DNA from: Brevibacillus gelatini
GTDB lineage: Bacteria; Bacillota; Bacilli; Brevibacillales; Brevibacillaceae
Assembly (NCBI RefSeq): GCF_003710935.1
Contig: NZ_RHHS01000013.1
Location: forward strand, 62,001 to 126,000
Length of the DNA: 64,000 nt
Direction: 5' to 3'
The notes under the pieces are model-generated. The model ran no database searches and was not told the origin of the DNA. It was given only the letters and a program-made list of their open reading frames with translations. The translations under genes were made by a program, and so were the position numbers. This document shows, in pieces, positions 7,369 to 15,955 of the stretch. The number at the start of each line of letters is the position of its first letter. Position 1 is the stretch's first letter.

Positions 7369-8679
7369 TTAAACTCCCTCCAACGGAATTTGATTAAAAT
7401 ACTCACGAACAAACTTCTTGAATCTCTTGTTAGACAATGGAGCATTCATCTTTTTAACTTCGTCAAAGAACGGGTTGCTTTCGGTTAAGTCAATTTGTGA
7501 TATAACTTCTACAACACTTCTTGCTGGAATATTATTTTCGTACATATGTCTTGCTAAAGTAATATATCCAATAAACATGAAGTGTTTAGACATTATTGTT
7601 TCACCGCTTTTATCTCTTGCAAACTCCTCTGGGAAGGAACCAATCAGATAATCAAAAAACACTGTTAGATAATCTGCTAAATCCATAGCTTCGATTTTGG
7701 AATTGATCTTAAATTGTTCTTCGATCTCATCAGTCAATAGTTTATAACTCACTAAATGTCCAACATTGTGATTTACCAAATGAGTTGGAGAAACTCTATT
7801 CTTGAGTTCAGATTCTTTTTGAAGCTCTTTTGCAACAATGTCGCTGTATCTGTCAGCCTTAAGTTTTTGAATATAGGTGTTAGGCATCTTATTAACCGTA
7901 TTAATTTGTGCCACATATGCTTGAGCTTCTTTAATTGTAAAATTTTTTATAGCAACCTGTACTTTTAAATCTGCGTCAGGATTAAAATTATTTATTACTT
8001 GAGAAAAAGCGTTGAGACGATGGAATCCATCCAATATGTCGATTTCACCAGACACAATTGTCAATCTTCCGTGTTTAGGGTCATACATGATTTCATCATT
8101 TCCATCAGATAAAACGTTGAGTATTAACGTATCGGCTTTAAATGTATTATTTAATATATGCTGTGTAATCTCCTTTACTGATTGCGGATTAATGTTGGCT
8201 ATTGGAACAATTTTACCTTCTCTATTTTTTCTTTCTTTTGGATTACGTTGTGTTTCATGGTTATACTCGATGAGAAGTGAATTATCCCATTCAACAAGAG
8301 TCTTTATCGGCAAAACAGTAATAAATTCTTTATCATTTAAAGACAATACGTTATCAATTACAAGAGGTAGTTTAATTTTGTCATCATGATATTCCTCATA
8401 CCTTGAAGCAATTTGAATTTCTCTTTCGTTGAAATATAATTCGGGATTAAATATATTCTCTGATGTAAGGACATAAATTGCATTTGTAAATAAAAAGAGC
8501 ATTGTGTCATCAATCTCTTGAATAGGGATATTCTGACTAATAATCCTTTGAACATCTCCTGCAAGTATTTTATGTTTAGCTAATTCATTTTTCAGGTCTT
8601 CTGTAAATTTAAGATCAGATTTAATGGTTTCGAATTTTTGTACAAGGATTTCCTCTAGTTGAGAACGATTAACCTTCAT
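7369..8679 (-). CDS. YopQ-like DGQHR/DndB-fold protein
   Basis: 436 aa. A DGFHR motif (ILDGFHRLNAFS, about residues 215-225) and the following QINTVNKMP stretch are typical of DGQHR/DndB-like ParB-fold proteins. In SPbeta the gene next to yopR is yopQ, of similar length (about 460 aa), so this is its positional counterpart. The role of YopQ is not established; DNA binding is likely. ATG with GAGGAAGGTGAC upstream. Own promoter at 8734-8762, and directly followed by the repressor gene. Confidence 0.65.
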   Translation of the reverse strand: MKVNRSQLEEILVQKFETIKSDLKFTEDLKNELAKHKILAGDVQRIISQNIPIQEIDDTMLFLFTNAIYVLTSENIFNPELYFNEREIQIASRYEEYHDDKIKLPLVIDNVLSLNDKEFITVLPIKTLVEWDNSLLIEYNHETQRNPKERKNREGKIVPIANINPQSVKEITQHILNNTFKADTLILNVLSDGNDEIMYDPKHGRLTIVSGEIDILDGFHRLNAFSQVINNFNPDADLKVQVAIKNFTIKEAQAYVAQINTVNKMPNTYIQKLKADRYSDIVAKELQKESELKNRVSPTHLVNHNVGHLVSYKLLTDEIEEQFKINSKIEAMDLADYLTVFFDYLIGSFPEEFARDKSGETIMSKHFMFIGYITLARHMYENNIPARSVVEVISQIDLTESNPFFDEVKKMNAPLSNKRFKKFVREYFNQIPLEGV

Positions 8680-8733
8680 AAAGTCACCTTCCTCTTTATT
8701 TAGTTAGTAAAATTGTAGACATTTCCAACTTTT

Positions 8734-8762
8734 ATTATACATTAAATCAGCAAAAATAACAA
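8734..8762 (-). promoter_or_regulatory. promoter of the yopQ-yopR-like pair
   Basis: TTGTTA, 17-bp spacer, TATAAT on the minus strand, about 50 bp upstream of the ATG at 8679. It probably drives the repressor operon and so is a key switch point. Confidence 0.65.
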
Positions 8763-8788
8763 TGATATTATATTTTTTTTGTATACAC

Positions 8789-8816
8789 AAATGTCCCCTG
8801 TTTTAAGGGGACATTT
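8789..8816 (-). promoter_or_regulatory. perfect hairpin between lysogeny genes
   Basis: AAATGTCCCC - 8-nt loop - GGGGACATTT, symmetric on both strands and overlapping the stop of the 204-aa gene. There is no T-run right after it on the minus strand, so it may be a weak terminator, an operator or an mRNA stabiliser. Confidence 0.45.
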
Positions 8817-9429
8817 AATTCTTGTCCAATCCCATAATAAAAGTTATAGTTCTAAATGAGTTATTTGAAGTCGCTAACTGCAATGCAATCTTTCTTAATG
8901 CATTAGCGTCTTTCATGTCGTTCAGTTTGGATATGAACTTACCCCTAATATCCTTTTGGCATTCATCACAATACCAGTGATGTTCATATTCAGGCGTGTA
9001 TTGATTATAGCAACCAGCATTATAACAAACACGATCTTTTACTTTGACAGGTTTGCCATATGTTCTAAATCCAGCCTCATTCATTGCCTCAGACCATGTT
9101 AACCCTCTCTTTGATAATGAATCACTATCAGGTTTCATTTTTAACTTATCATACTCGGTGCTGGTCGGAATGTATCCTAATTCTTTAATTGAGTCTTTAA
9201 GTTGCTGAATCAATTCTTCAGCGGTTAGCATTGATGGATGCGGCATAATATTTGCTTCACGCAATATATTAGTCCACCCAAAGTGTTCTTTAATATAAGA
9301 GTAGGATGGTTTTAAACCTGAAGATTTATAGATTTCAGGAGTTACTTTTCCTTTATTTTCAGTAGATAAAGCCCTTAAATTTCTTAATATTAATTTCTTT
9401 GCTTCAGCCTTTGTATATACTTTCGACAT
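8815..9429 (-). CDS. protein with homing-endonuclease-associated repeats and zinc ribbon
   Basis: 204 aa. Two copies of a DNA-binding repeat seen in homing-endonuclease-associated proteins (HFGWTNILREANI and GLTWSEAMNEAGF), then a CxxxxC ... CxxC zinc ribbon (CYNAGCYN ... WYCDEC, about 135-160) and a helical end. No nuclease motif is visible, so it is probably a DNA-binding regulator in the lysogeny block. ATG with GAGGTGATCGAGT upstream; promoter at 9449-9477. Confidence 0.65.
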   Translation of the reverse strand: MSKVYTKAEAKKLILRNLRALSTENKGKVTPEIYKSSGLKPSYSYIKEHFGWTNILREANIMPHPSMLTAEELIQQLKDSIKELGYIPTSTEYDKLKMKPDSDSLSKRGLTWSEAMNEAGFRTYGKPVKVKDRVCYNAGCYNQYTPEYEHHWYCDECQKDIRGKFISKLNDMKDANALRKIALQLATSNNSFRTITFIMGLDKN

Positions 9430-9448
9430 ACTCGATCACCTCAAGTTA

Positions 9449-9477
9449 ATTATAATGAAGCTATTTAACAAAAACAA
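9449..9477 (-). promoter_or_regulatory. promoter of the 204-aa gene
   Basis: TTGTTT, 17-bp spacer, TATAAT on the minus strand, just downstream of the terminator at 9486. Confidence 0.55.
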
Positions 9478-9485
9478 CAAAACAA

Positions 9486-9509
9486 AAACCATGCTTAATT
9501 GCATGGTTT
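9486..9509 (-). terminator. terminator of the 80-aa gene
   Basis: AAACCATGC - AATTAA - GCATGGTTT followed by a TTTGTTTTG tract on the minus strand. Confidence 0.7.
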
Positions 9510-9518
9510 AAAAATTAT

Positions 9519-9761
9519 TTAATTTATTATATTTAGATAATACATTTTTTCATCAGTAAAATCGTCATATTGATAATCTAGTTGCTTGATATATCCAATC
9601 AAACTATTCCACTCTTTTGTTGTTACTTTACCGTACTGCTCAATCTCACTTACCGTTTCATAAAAAATATCCAAGCAATCTTTATTTAGAATGACAGAAG
9701 GATCAATCTTCTGGAAATCTGCTGTAATTACATTACCTTTAATTGATTTAATAAAATTCAT
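9519..9761 (-). CDS. hypothetical protein, 80 aa
   Basis: Start set at MNFIKSIKGNVI (AGGGGG then 6 nt); a longer frame begins inside the leader. Acidic and helical, unrecognised. It sits in the interval between the aimR/aimP-like genes and the repressor operon, where SPbeta has yopM to yopP. Confidence 0.6.
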   Translation of the reverse strand: MNFIKSIKGNVITADFQKIDPSVILNKDCLDIFYETVSEIEQYGKVTTKEWNSLIGYIKQLDYQYDDFTDEKMYYLNIIN

Positions 9762-9802
9762 TATATACCCCCTAATTTTCACGTCCCGTTCTCTTGATAT
9801 AA

Positions 9803-9831
9803 ATTATACTCCATAATTATTTTAGTTACAA
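9803..9831 (-). promoter_or_regulatory. promoter of the 80-aa gene
   Basis: TTGTAA, 17-bp spacer, TATAAT on the minus strand. Confidence 0.6.
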
Positions 9832-9863
9832 TATCACATGTTATTCTTTATTATAGTTTATTT

Positions 9864-10355
9864 TTATGCTACTTTAGCCTGATGCCATGTGATATTACAT
9901 TCAACACAGTCTAAGGTAATATATTCATCGCTGGTTGTATGAAATGTTATAACGTCACCCTGATAACTTATTAAATCTTCATATGGCTTGTACAATTCAA
10001 CATTAACAATCAACGCTAACTCCCCCAATACTGTATATGAGCCGTTGTTTTCATATGAATTAGTCCAGTCTAAAGAGAAATCATCCACCTTTATTTTACG
10101 CATTGGAAGATTATACTGAATCAAAACGTCATTGATATACATGTCATTCAGCATATACTGTGCCGCCATGAGAGAGCTTGTCTGATCCTCAGTATCAATG
10201 TTATGAGCTACAACTGTTACTTTTATCGTCCCGTTTGCAGTGGTTTTTGCATTGACATCAAACTTTCTACCCGTCCTTTTCTCGTGCATCTTTTTAGTTG
10301 CTAATTCAATCATTTGTATAGACTTGGCGAGTTGTTTATTTAAGTTGTTACTCAT
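9864..10355 (-). CDS. first gene behind the AimR-type operator, 163 aa
   Basis: Unrecognised, beta-rich after a helical start. It occupies the position of aimX in SPbeta-like phages (first product behind the AimR-controlled promoter), but aimX there is a short RNA/peptide gene, so similarity is positional only. ATG with AAGGGGTG 7 nt upstream. The stretch IKVDDFSLDW resembles parts of the protein at 1989-2378. If the operator at 10404-10441 works as in SPbeta, this gene is on when the peptide signal is low and would favour lysis. Confidence 0.65.
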   Translation of the reverse strand: MSNNLNKQLAKSIQMIELATKKMHEKRTGRKFDVNAKTTANGTIKVTVVAHNIDTEDQTSSLMAAQYMLNDMYINDVLIQYNLPMRKIKVDDFSLDWTNSYENNGSYTVLGELALIVNVELYKPYEDLISYQGDVITFHTTSDEYITLDCVECNITWHQAKVA

Positions 10356-10391
10356 ATTAAAACACCCCTTGTCATTTATCTTTACATCTTT

Positions 10392-10441
10392 ATATTACCA
10401 TGTGTTTACATAGAAATTACCATTCATTTTTTCATGTAAAC
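10392..10441 (-). promoter_or_regulatory. candidate AimR operator and activated promoter
   Basis: An inverted repeat with 8-bp arms (GTTTACAT at 10404-10411, ATGTAAAC at 10434-10441) separated by 22 bp, 38 bp in all. The known SPbeta AimR site has 6-bp arms 25 bp apart, 37 bp in all, at the same place (after aimP, before aimX). A TATAAT-like TAATAT at 10392 has no good -35 (GTAATT), as expected of a promoter that needs an activator. Confidence 0.6.
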
Positions 10442-10469
10442 TCCTCGACAATAATCGACATATGAAAAT

Positions 10470-10506
10470 AAAAAAAGAAGAGCAGAGAATTTCTCCACTC
10501 TTCTTT
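10470..10506 (-). terminator. terminator after the signal-peptide gene
   Basis: AAGAAGAG ... CTCTTCTT stem with an inner GAGAA/TTCTC pairing, then TTTTTTTATTTTC on the minus strand. A terminator between aimP and aimX is also part of the SPbeta arrangement. Confidence 0.8.
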
Positions 10507-10512
10507 CGGTTA

Positions 10513-10626
10513 TTAGCCTCTTTCACCATCATCTGCAAGTTGTACAGATGGGGATACTGCGGTGTATGTAGCTACACCTAGCGTCAATACTGCGATAGCG
10601 AATGCAATAACTGCGACCTTCTTCAT
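10513..10626 (-). CDS. aimP: AimP/Phr-like secreted signal-peptide precursor
   Basis: 37 aa: MKKV start, hydrophobic export helix (AVIAFAIAVLTLGVATYTA), then SPSVQL and a polar end ADDGERG. AimP/Phr precursors have exactly this build; the mature peptide is the last 5-7 residues after extracellular cleavage and is re-imported by the oligopeptide permease. SPbeta AimP also begins MKKV and ends in RGA-type hexapeptides, while here the predicted signal is DDGERG or a close variant. AAAGGAGGTGAAATAA precedes the ATG. It lies about 80 bp downstream of the receptor gene on the same strand and is followed by a terminator. Confidence 0.82.
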   Translation of the reverse strand: MKKVAVIAFAIAVLTLGVATYTAVSPSVQLADDGERG

Positions 10627-10706
10627 TTATTTCACCTCCTTTCAAGAAGGTCGCACTAACAATCTTTAACTAGTATTAAATCCTTTCATGACACCATACC
10701 CCTTTC

Positions 10707-12044
10707 TCATAGACTGTCCTGAATAATTTTATTAAATTTATTTAATTGCTCGATTGTAGCTTTGTTTGAGTTATTAGTAAAGATCAACCAGCATTTTTTA
10801 ATCCGAGTTTCATTATTAAACAAATTAGCCATTTCAAGTGCTTTCAATATATATTCAATTCCTATGTGATCTTGTCCTTTTTCAAGATGATACACTCCGA
10901 GATATTGATATGCTTTTAATTTATGTTTTAATCCAACCGCTGAATTATCATTTTCCAATTGTTCCAAAACAGTACCGTTTTCTTCTAAAAACTTAGTTAT
11001 CTGGTTGTGTTCGTTATGTTTAATCGCTGCTTCAAGTAACACAGGGAATATTACATTCATTTTTTTAGAGTTTGTTGATGTCTTGAGATATTGTTCTAAG
11101 TGATTCCATTTCCCACTAAGAAGTTCAACTAAATGCATATTGCCTATGGCATACTTAGCGTAATTGGAATCTATAGAAGCATACTGATTAATTATCTTCT
11201 TTGATAGTTCAAATTCTCCCATTCCTTTATATGCAAACCCCTTATACAATAGAGCTTCACAGTGGTAATAATTTAATTTAGAATAGTCTAATTTGTCTTG
11301 TCTTAAATTATTCATACGCCCGTTGACAATTTGTACAAGTTTATCTGCATATTTCAATGTTCCATGATAGTCCTCAATCAAGTTTAGAAAAACAATTACT
11401 TCAAGATATGCATCAAGTATATATCTTTCTGGCATTAATTCAAGATAGTCTATCAGTTGAGATAATGCTTTTTTACAGTCTTTGATTCCTTCATTATGAG
11501 TGAGCATAATACTTCTTCTAATCATAAATGTTCTATAGTAACTCAATGAAAGGCGCTCATCTAACCTGTTATCGATTTTCGAAGTAATGAGCGAGTACAG
11601 TGGCAATATCTGCTTCAGATCGTTATTTTTATATTTATCTTCTGCAATCTCAAATATGATTCCAATATAGTTTTTGTTTGTCTCTAAGATCTTCCCTGTT
11701 ATTTCATTTATCAATGATTCATTATTTTCAATACTCAAAGATTCACGTAATAACTTTTCGCACTTAATCAAACTCATTTTTCCTTGCTTATTGATACATT
11801 CACTTAAAGATTCCTTCTGAAGTTCTCCTTTATTAAGTCCTAAAACTTCTTCTAGTTTAGAGAGTTGCTCAATTGAAAAATTTCGACTACCTCTCATTAT
11901 TTGGCTCATCGCTGTCTTATGTATCCCAGATGCCAATGCTAATTCGTTTTGCTTCATTCCTCTTGCACGTAAATAATATTGTATTTTATCTCTTAATGAA
12001 GCCTTTTCTAAATCAAAGTCATGTGGGATCATAAGACGTAGCAT
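10707..12044 (-). CDS. aimR: AimR-like RRNPP peptide receptor and transcription factor
   Basis: 445 aa: an N-terminal XRE helix-turn-helix (about 12-65; MKQNELALASGIHKTAMSQI) followed by a long all-helical TPR-type region to the end. It is therefore a member of the RRNPP family (Rap, NprR, PlcR, PrgX, AimR). Position before a secreted peptide gene, terminator and 38-bp palindrome, and the order down to mrpR/yopR, point to AimR, though it is longer than the roughly 380-aa SPbeta protein. Start set at MLRLMIPHDF: GAGGGGAGGAAT sits 4-8 nt upstream; a TTG six codons earlier overlaps it. Predicted action: binds DNA without peptide and lets go when the peptide accumulates, promoting lysogeny. Confidence 0.82.
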   Translation of the reverse strand: MLRLMIPHDFDLEKASLRDKIQYYLRARGMKQNELALASGIHKTAMSQIMRGSRNFSIEQLSKLEEVLGLNKGELQKESLSECINKQGKMSLIKCEKLLRESLSIENNESLINEITGKILETNKNYIGIIFEIAEDKYKNNDLKQILPLYSLITSKIDNRLDERLSLSYYRTFMIRRSIMLTHNEGIKDCKKALSQLIDYLELMPERYILDAYLEVIVFLNLIEDYHGTLKYADKLVQIVNGRMNNLRQDKLDYSKLNYYHCEALLYKGFAYKGMGEFELSKKIINQYASIDSNYAKYAIGNMHLVELLSGKWNHLEQYLKTSTNSKKMNVIFPVLLEAAIKHNEHNQITKFLEENGTVLEQLENDNSAVGLKHKLKAYQYLGVYHLEKGQDHIGIEYILKALEMANLFNNETRIKKCWLIFTNNSNKATIEQLNKFNKIIQDSL

Positions 12045-12086
12045 TTTTATTCCTCCCCTCAAATTTCCTTTTCTTGCTACATCTTT

Positions 12087-12115
12087 ATAATAACACGGTT
12101 AACTAGATAATACAA
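12087..12115 (-). promoter_or_regulatory. promoter of the aimR-like gene
   Basis: TTGTAT, 17-bp spacer, TATTAT on the minus strand, about 45 bp before the ATG. The spacer holds a GTTAAC palindrome. Confidence 0.65.
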
Positions 12116-12151
12116 CATATTTTTAGTTATTATTTTCGTTCAAATTTCGTT

Positions 12152-12298
12152 TTATTCCAATTTCATATCTTTAAAAGTCTCATCAAATATTTCAATACAT
12201 TGAGAACATGCCCATTTGCTCATTATGTAACTATACATCACCTCCAAATTATCTTTCTCGCAATCCTCGCAACGTCCATTTTTCCATCCATCAGTCAT
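12152..12298 (-). CDS. small zinc-ribbon protein, 48 aa
   Basis: Two CxxC pairs (CEDC, CSQC) 19 residues apart in a short protein beginning MTDGWKNGR. AAGGAGGATAAC precedes the ATG. Role unknown; one of many small Cys4 proteins in this phage. Confidence 0.65.
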   Translation of the reverse strand: MTDGWKNGRCEDCEKDNLEVMYSYIMSKWACSQCIEIFDETFKDMKLE

Positions 12299-12330
12299 GA
12301 AGTTATCCTCCTTGTGAAATTTTCAATTTA

Positions 12331-12513
12331 TTAATAGCATAGTCTACCAACTTCACATTCTCTAGTATCATATACTCCCTTAATGGAGCGTATTTCATAA
12401 AGTTCTTTATCGGTTGTCAATATGACAAAACTCATTTTAATTTTTGGATAGTATACCTCACCAATCTCGTTAAGCCTCTCTGGTTCATGCGTGTAAACAT
12501 AGTATTGTTTCAT
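12331..12513 (-). CDS. hypothetical protein, 60 aa
   Basis: Beta-rich, starts MKQYYVYTHEPERLN, unrecognised. GAGGAGAATGATGA before the ATG. Part of the run of small genes upstream of aimR. Confidence 0.6.
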   Translation of the reverse strand: MKQYYVYTHEPERLNEIGEVYYPKIKMSFVILTTDKELYEIRSIKGVYDTRECEVGRLCY

Positions 12514-12551
12514 TCATCATTCTCCTCATTTCGCATGAAATGTTCATTTCA

Positions 12552-12779
12552 TTAGATTCTTTCATCACACAACTCGATTTTTCCATTGTCATTAATCACA
12601 TAGTCCCACTCTGTCCCACACTCCAGACATTGTATCCATTCAGGGACAGCATACGTAACATCCGCAACAAATCGTTTCCTTTTGCTCAATTTGCCGCTTT
12701 TCAAAACCTTTTGTTCATATTCAAATTGAGGCTGCCAACGTCTAACCATTTCCTCTTTTCCACAATTAGGACATTTCAA
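12552..12779 (-). CDS. zinc-ribbon protein, 75 aa
   Basis: Cys4 ribbon: MKCPNCGK at the start and CLECG near residue 53, with a basic loop (SGKLSKRKR). Probably binds zinc; partner unknown. GGAGG precedes the ATG. Confidence 0.65.
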   Translation of the reverse strand: MKCPNCGKEEMVRRWQPQFEYEQKVLKSGKLSKRKRFVADVTYAVPEWIQCLECGTEWDYVINDNGKIELCDERI

Positions 12780-12812
12780 TTACATGTACCTCCTTTCAAT
12801 AAAACTAAACTT

Positions 12813-13181
12813 TCATCTAGACTTCAATCTGAATTTTATTCCCCTAAAGATATACTGGCCGTCATCATCCAATTCTTGAATAAAAAATTCAATTTTTTCA
12901 ACGTCCTCTTTGCTGTATTTTGGCTTTTGGTTAAAATGGTATCCTACAGTATCCGTATTTTTTGTCTGATTATATACTTCTGTGGTTTTAACTCCAGATG
13001 GCTTTAACTTAAGGAATTCAGCAATTTGTTTAATAAGTCTACCATTTGGATTATCATTCGTATGATTTAATACTCCGAGCTTAAGTGCGATTTCTTCACA
13101 AAAAAGTCCCTCTCCTTCTTCGTTAAATCCAAATTCAGTTAACAAGTCTTCGCCGTACCTCTTTACCCGTTTACTCTTCAT
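12813..13181 (-). CDS. hypothetical protein, 122 aa
   Basis: Basic start (MKSKRVKRYGEDLL), no motif recognised. AAGGAGAGTATGAT before the ATG. It lies between the metallopeptidase gene and the zinc-ribbon gene. Confidence 0.6.
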   Translation of the reverse strand: MKSKRVKRYGEDLLTEFGFNEEGEGLFCEEIALKLGVLNHTNDNPNGRLIKQIAEFLKLKPSGVKTTEVYNQTKNTDTVGYHFNQKPKYSKEDVEKIEFFIQELDDDGQYIFRGIKFRLKSR

Positions 13182-13216
13182 ATCATACTCTCCTTAAAAC
13201 CAGTCTTTCATTTGGT

Positions 13217-13972
13217 TTACTCTGTTGCCACGTCCTTTAATTTCTTATCAATAATATCTGGTTCTACATCGAGTTTTTCTAATAACCATGCTATATCATC
13301 TCTATCGCCAATGTGTCCTTCTCCCCATCCTCCACCAGCGCTAATTTCGATTGCATATACTGCGATTGGTTCAAGTTTATACCCATACCATTCAGACATC
13401 TTTTCAGCTACATCAGCAGGATAAATATATTCATCTTCTTCCCTTTGATTATGAATTCTAATAAGGGTGTTAGCCAGATCCTTCTTAAAATCTTCTTGAT
13501 TTTTCCTATGATGTCTTAATCTAATTGTGATTATTTCACTCCCAGTTCTTTCAATTAGTTCAAAACATTCATTTTTCTTTCTTTTCCAAGCTTCTTTTGC
13601 TGCTAATACTGCCTGTTCATCTCTATTGTACCTTCTGCCTAATCCAACTCTAATTAACTCTCTTGCAAATCGCTCATCTGAATCTCGCCAAGGTTGCCCT
13701 GTTGTATGCAAATACCAATGACATAATTCGTGCAAGAGAATTCTTTTAATATGTCTCAAAGTATATCTTTCATTATTCTCATTATTGAGTACAACAGTCT
13801 TTATATCACTACAATAATATCCCGCATAATTATCCCAGTCGAGTTTGCATTCAATGGTTAATGGAGATTGTCTAGTTACTAAAAGAATCGTTGGTATTTC
13901 ATTGATGCTCCAATGTTTTTTAGTCAATTGTTTTGCTTGTTTTTCAAGCCACTCTATAGTTACTTCTGGCAC
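13217..13972 (-). CDS. HExxH zinc metallopeptidase-like protein
   Basis: 251 aa. RILLHELCHWYLHTTGQPWRD (about residue 90) is an HExxH zinc site with a later acidic ERFARE, as in SprT-like or minigluzincin enzymes. The rest is helical. GTG start chosen because GGAAGGAGG lies 9 nt upstream; no better ATG exists. It might cleave a host or phage regulator; substrate unknown. Confidence 0.7.
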   Translation of the reverse strand: MPEVTIEWLEKQAKQLTKKHWSINEIPTILLVTRQSPLTIECKLDWDNYAGYYCSDIKTVVLNNENNERYTLRHIKRILLHELCHWYLHTTGQPWRDSDERFARELIRVGLGRRYNRDEQAVLAAKEAWKRKKNECFELIERTGSEIITIRLRHHRKNQEDFKKDLANTLIRIHNQREEDEYIYPADVAEKMSEWYGYKLEPIAVYAIEISAGGGWGEGHIGDRDDIAWLLEKLDVEPDIIDKKLKDVATE

Positions 13973-14324
13973 TACCCAAATCCTCCTTCCTGATAAAACC
14001 AATTTACTTAAGGATTAAACAATCTAAATGAATCATCAAAAAGCCTTACCTTTAATGTTGCCGAAACCCCTTTATTCTCCCATTTTGCATCAATGATAGT
14101 TCTAATCGGATATACTTCCTGTTCTGATTCAGCAATAAATTTTATCCCCACCTTAATGTTTGGGAGCAAATAGATATAAGCCTCACCGTACTTCGTATAT
14201 CTAACAAAATCCGCAACACCATAATCAACTTGTACTTTAGAATAATACTCCCGCTGCCATTCCCTTAATTCAATAATCCACTCTTCTTGTGTTTGTATAG
14301 AACCATTTTTCTTCTCAGAATCTT

Positions 14325-14450
14325 GAACCTCTCATGGCTAAAGCCACGAGATTCTTGGGTAGTCCGCTCTACTGAGCAGAATTAGTACATGATGTACCAC
14401 CAAGCTATCCCCGCAGTTCCTGCGGTTACTGCGATTATGCAGATAGTAGT
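14325..14450 (-). ncRNA. predicted omega (re)RNA at the 3' end of tnpB
   Basis: TnpB uses an RNA made from the end of its gene and the right end of the element; the guide is the sequence just outside. The region has the required right-end hairpin and GC-rich folds (TGCGGTTACTGCGATTATGC). The guide would match the 3' half of the interrupted gene (ATTCTGAGAAGAAAAATGG). Inferred from the family, not seen directly. Confidence 0.5.
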
Positions 14451-15538
14451 CTTTTGCCTTCGGCAAGAATATTCAAACTTGCGTTTACATCCCTATCCCA
14501 TTCACTATAGCAAGAAGGACACTTCCATTGTCGCAAGTTAAGATCTTTAACCTCTTTGTTTTGGTATCCACAACACGAACAGAGTTGAGAGGAAGCGAAC
14601 GTTTTGCCTACGACAACGACAGTACGTCCATGCCACTTTGCCTTGTATTCAAGCATCGTTCTGAATTGATACCAGGACACTTCGCTAATTGCTTTGGCAA
14701 GTTTGTGGTTCTTCATCATGTTAGACACTTGCAAATCTTCAATCGCAATGATGTCGTGGTTTTTGACAATATGCGTTGAAATTTTTTGCAAGTAGTCTGT
14801 TCGGGCATTTGCAATGCGTTCATGGATTCTGGCAACCTTAACTCGTTGTTTATTCCAGTTTGAAGAACCTTTCACACGTCTGGAAAGGATACGTTGTTCA
14901 CGAATGAGTTTTTGTTCCATATTCCGTAGGAATTTCGGATTCTCGAACACTTCACCGTTAGATAGAATAGCGAAATCCTTTAACCCAACGTCAATACCGA
15001 CTTCTTTGTTTGTTTTTGGCAATGGTTGCACGTCTGTTTCTACTAACAACGAAACAAAGTATTTGCCAGAGGGATTGCGTCTAATCGTAGCATTTAAAAT
15101 ACGACCTTCTACTTCTTTTGATTTCGCAAAACGAACAAGTCCAAGTTTAGGGAGTTTAATCTTATCTCCTTCTATCGCAATATTTCCGTTTGTGTGTTTC
15201 GTTGTGTACGACTGAACTTTATTCCTTTTTGACTTGAAACGTGGTGCATCATTCTGCTTCTTGAAGAATCGTGAATATGCGTCTGCGAGGTTCTTTATTG
15301 ATGATTGAATAGCGATGCTATCTACTTCTTTTAGCCAAGGTAATTCTTTTTTCAGATTCGGCAGTTCGGAAGAACATACTCCGTATGATAATCCTTTACC
15401 TGTTTCTTTGTATGTTTCGTTCCACTTCGCCAAGAAGTGGTTGAACACAAATCGACTGCAACCAATCGTTTTAACAATTAATACTTCCTGCTCTTTGGTT
15501 GGATAGATACGGAATTTGTATGCTTTATTTGCTAACAT
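14435..15538 (-). CDS. tnpB: TnpB RNA-guided nuclease
   Basis: 367 aa, full length. RuvC residues are present: Asp in [12 protein letters not shown], Glu in IIAIEDLQV, Asp in [10 protein letters not shown]. The zinc finger CSCCG ... CPSC lies between the last two. N-terminal wedge domain starts [23 protein letters not shown] before the ATG, 6 bp downstream of tnpA. It looks active. In the family it cuts the empty donor site and so helps keep the element in the genome. Confidence 0.92.
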   Translation of the reverse strand: MLANKAYKFRIYPTKEQEVLIVKTIGCSRFVFNHFLAKWNETYKETGKGLSYGVCSSELPNLKKELPWLKEVDSIAIQSSIKNLADAYSRFFKKQNDAPRFKSKRNKVQSYTTKHTNGNIAIEGDKIKLPKLGLVRFAKSKEVEGRILNATIRRNPSGKYFVSLLVETDVQPLPKTNKEVGIDVGLKDFAILSNGEVFENPKFLRNMEQKLIREQRILSRRVKGSSNWNKQRVKVARIHERIANARTDYLQKISTHIVKNHDIIAIEDLQVSNMMKNHKLAKAISEVSWYQFRTMLEYKAKWHGRTVVVVGKTFASSQLCSCCGYQNKEVKDLNLRQWKCPSCYSEWDRDVNASLNILAEGKRLLSA

Positions 15539-15544
15539 TGCTTT

Positions 15545-15955
15545 TCACCTCACTTTCTGATTTTGGATGTATTGTCGTATTTGCGCTTCCGTGTGTTCAC
15601 TTACGGTTGCCACAAAGTAAGAAGGATTCCAAAGATTCCCTCCCCATAGCTTCTTTTTTAGCTGGGGGAACTCTTTAAATAGCAACCTTGCCGAAACACC
15701 CTTTAACGCTTTGATGATATTTGGAATTGAATGTTGCGGATTACAATCAATTAGGAGATGAACATGGTCACAATCACTTTCAATTTCTGAAATCGTGAAA
15801 CCATTATCTGTAGCAATTTGATTGAGTATTTCCTTTAGCTTTTTATCTATATCACCAAGCAACACTTTATGGCGATATTTCACACACCATACAATATGGT
15901 ATTGGATAGAGTACACATATTCTCTACCATGTTTAACTTCTGCCATGTTATCCAC
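15545..15955 (-). CDS. tnpA: TnpA Y1 HUH transposase (IS200/IS605)
   Basis: 136 aa. HUH pair in CDHVHLLIDC, catalytic Tyr in NPSYFVATVSEHTEAQIRQYIQ. Complete and probably active. Start taken at GTG (15955); the ATG at 15946 (MAEVKHGREY) is an equal choice since neither has a clear ribosome site. Confidence 0.92.
   Translation of the reverse strand: MDNMAEVKHGREYVYSIQYHIVWCVKYRHKVLLGDIDKKLKEILNQIATDNGFTISEIESDCDHVHLLIDCNPQHSIPNIIKALKGVSARLLFKEFPQLKKKLWGGNLWNPSYFVATVSEHTEAQIRQYIQNQKVR

Noticed and set aside
15315-15506. Frames antisense to tnpB and other large genes
   Set aside because: Plus-strand frames opposite clear minus-strand genes are shadows with no start signals.
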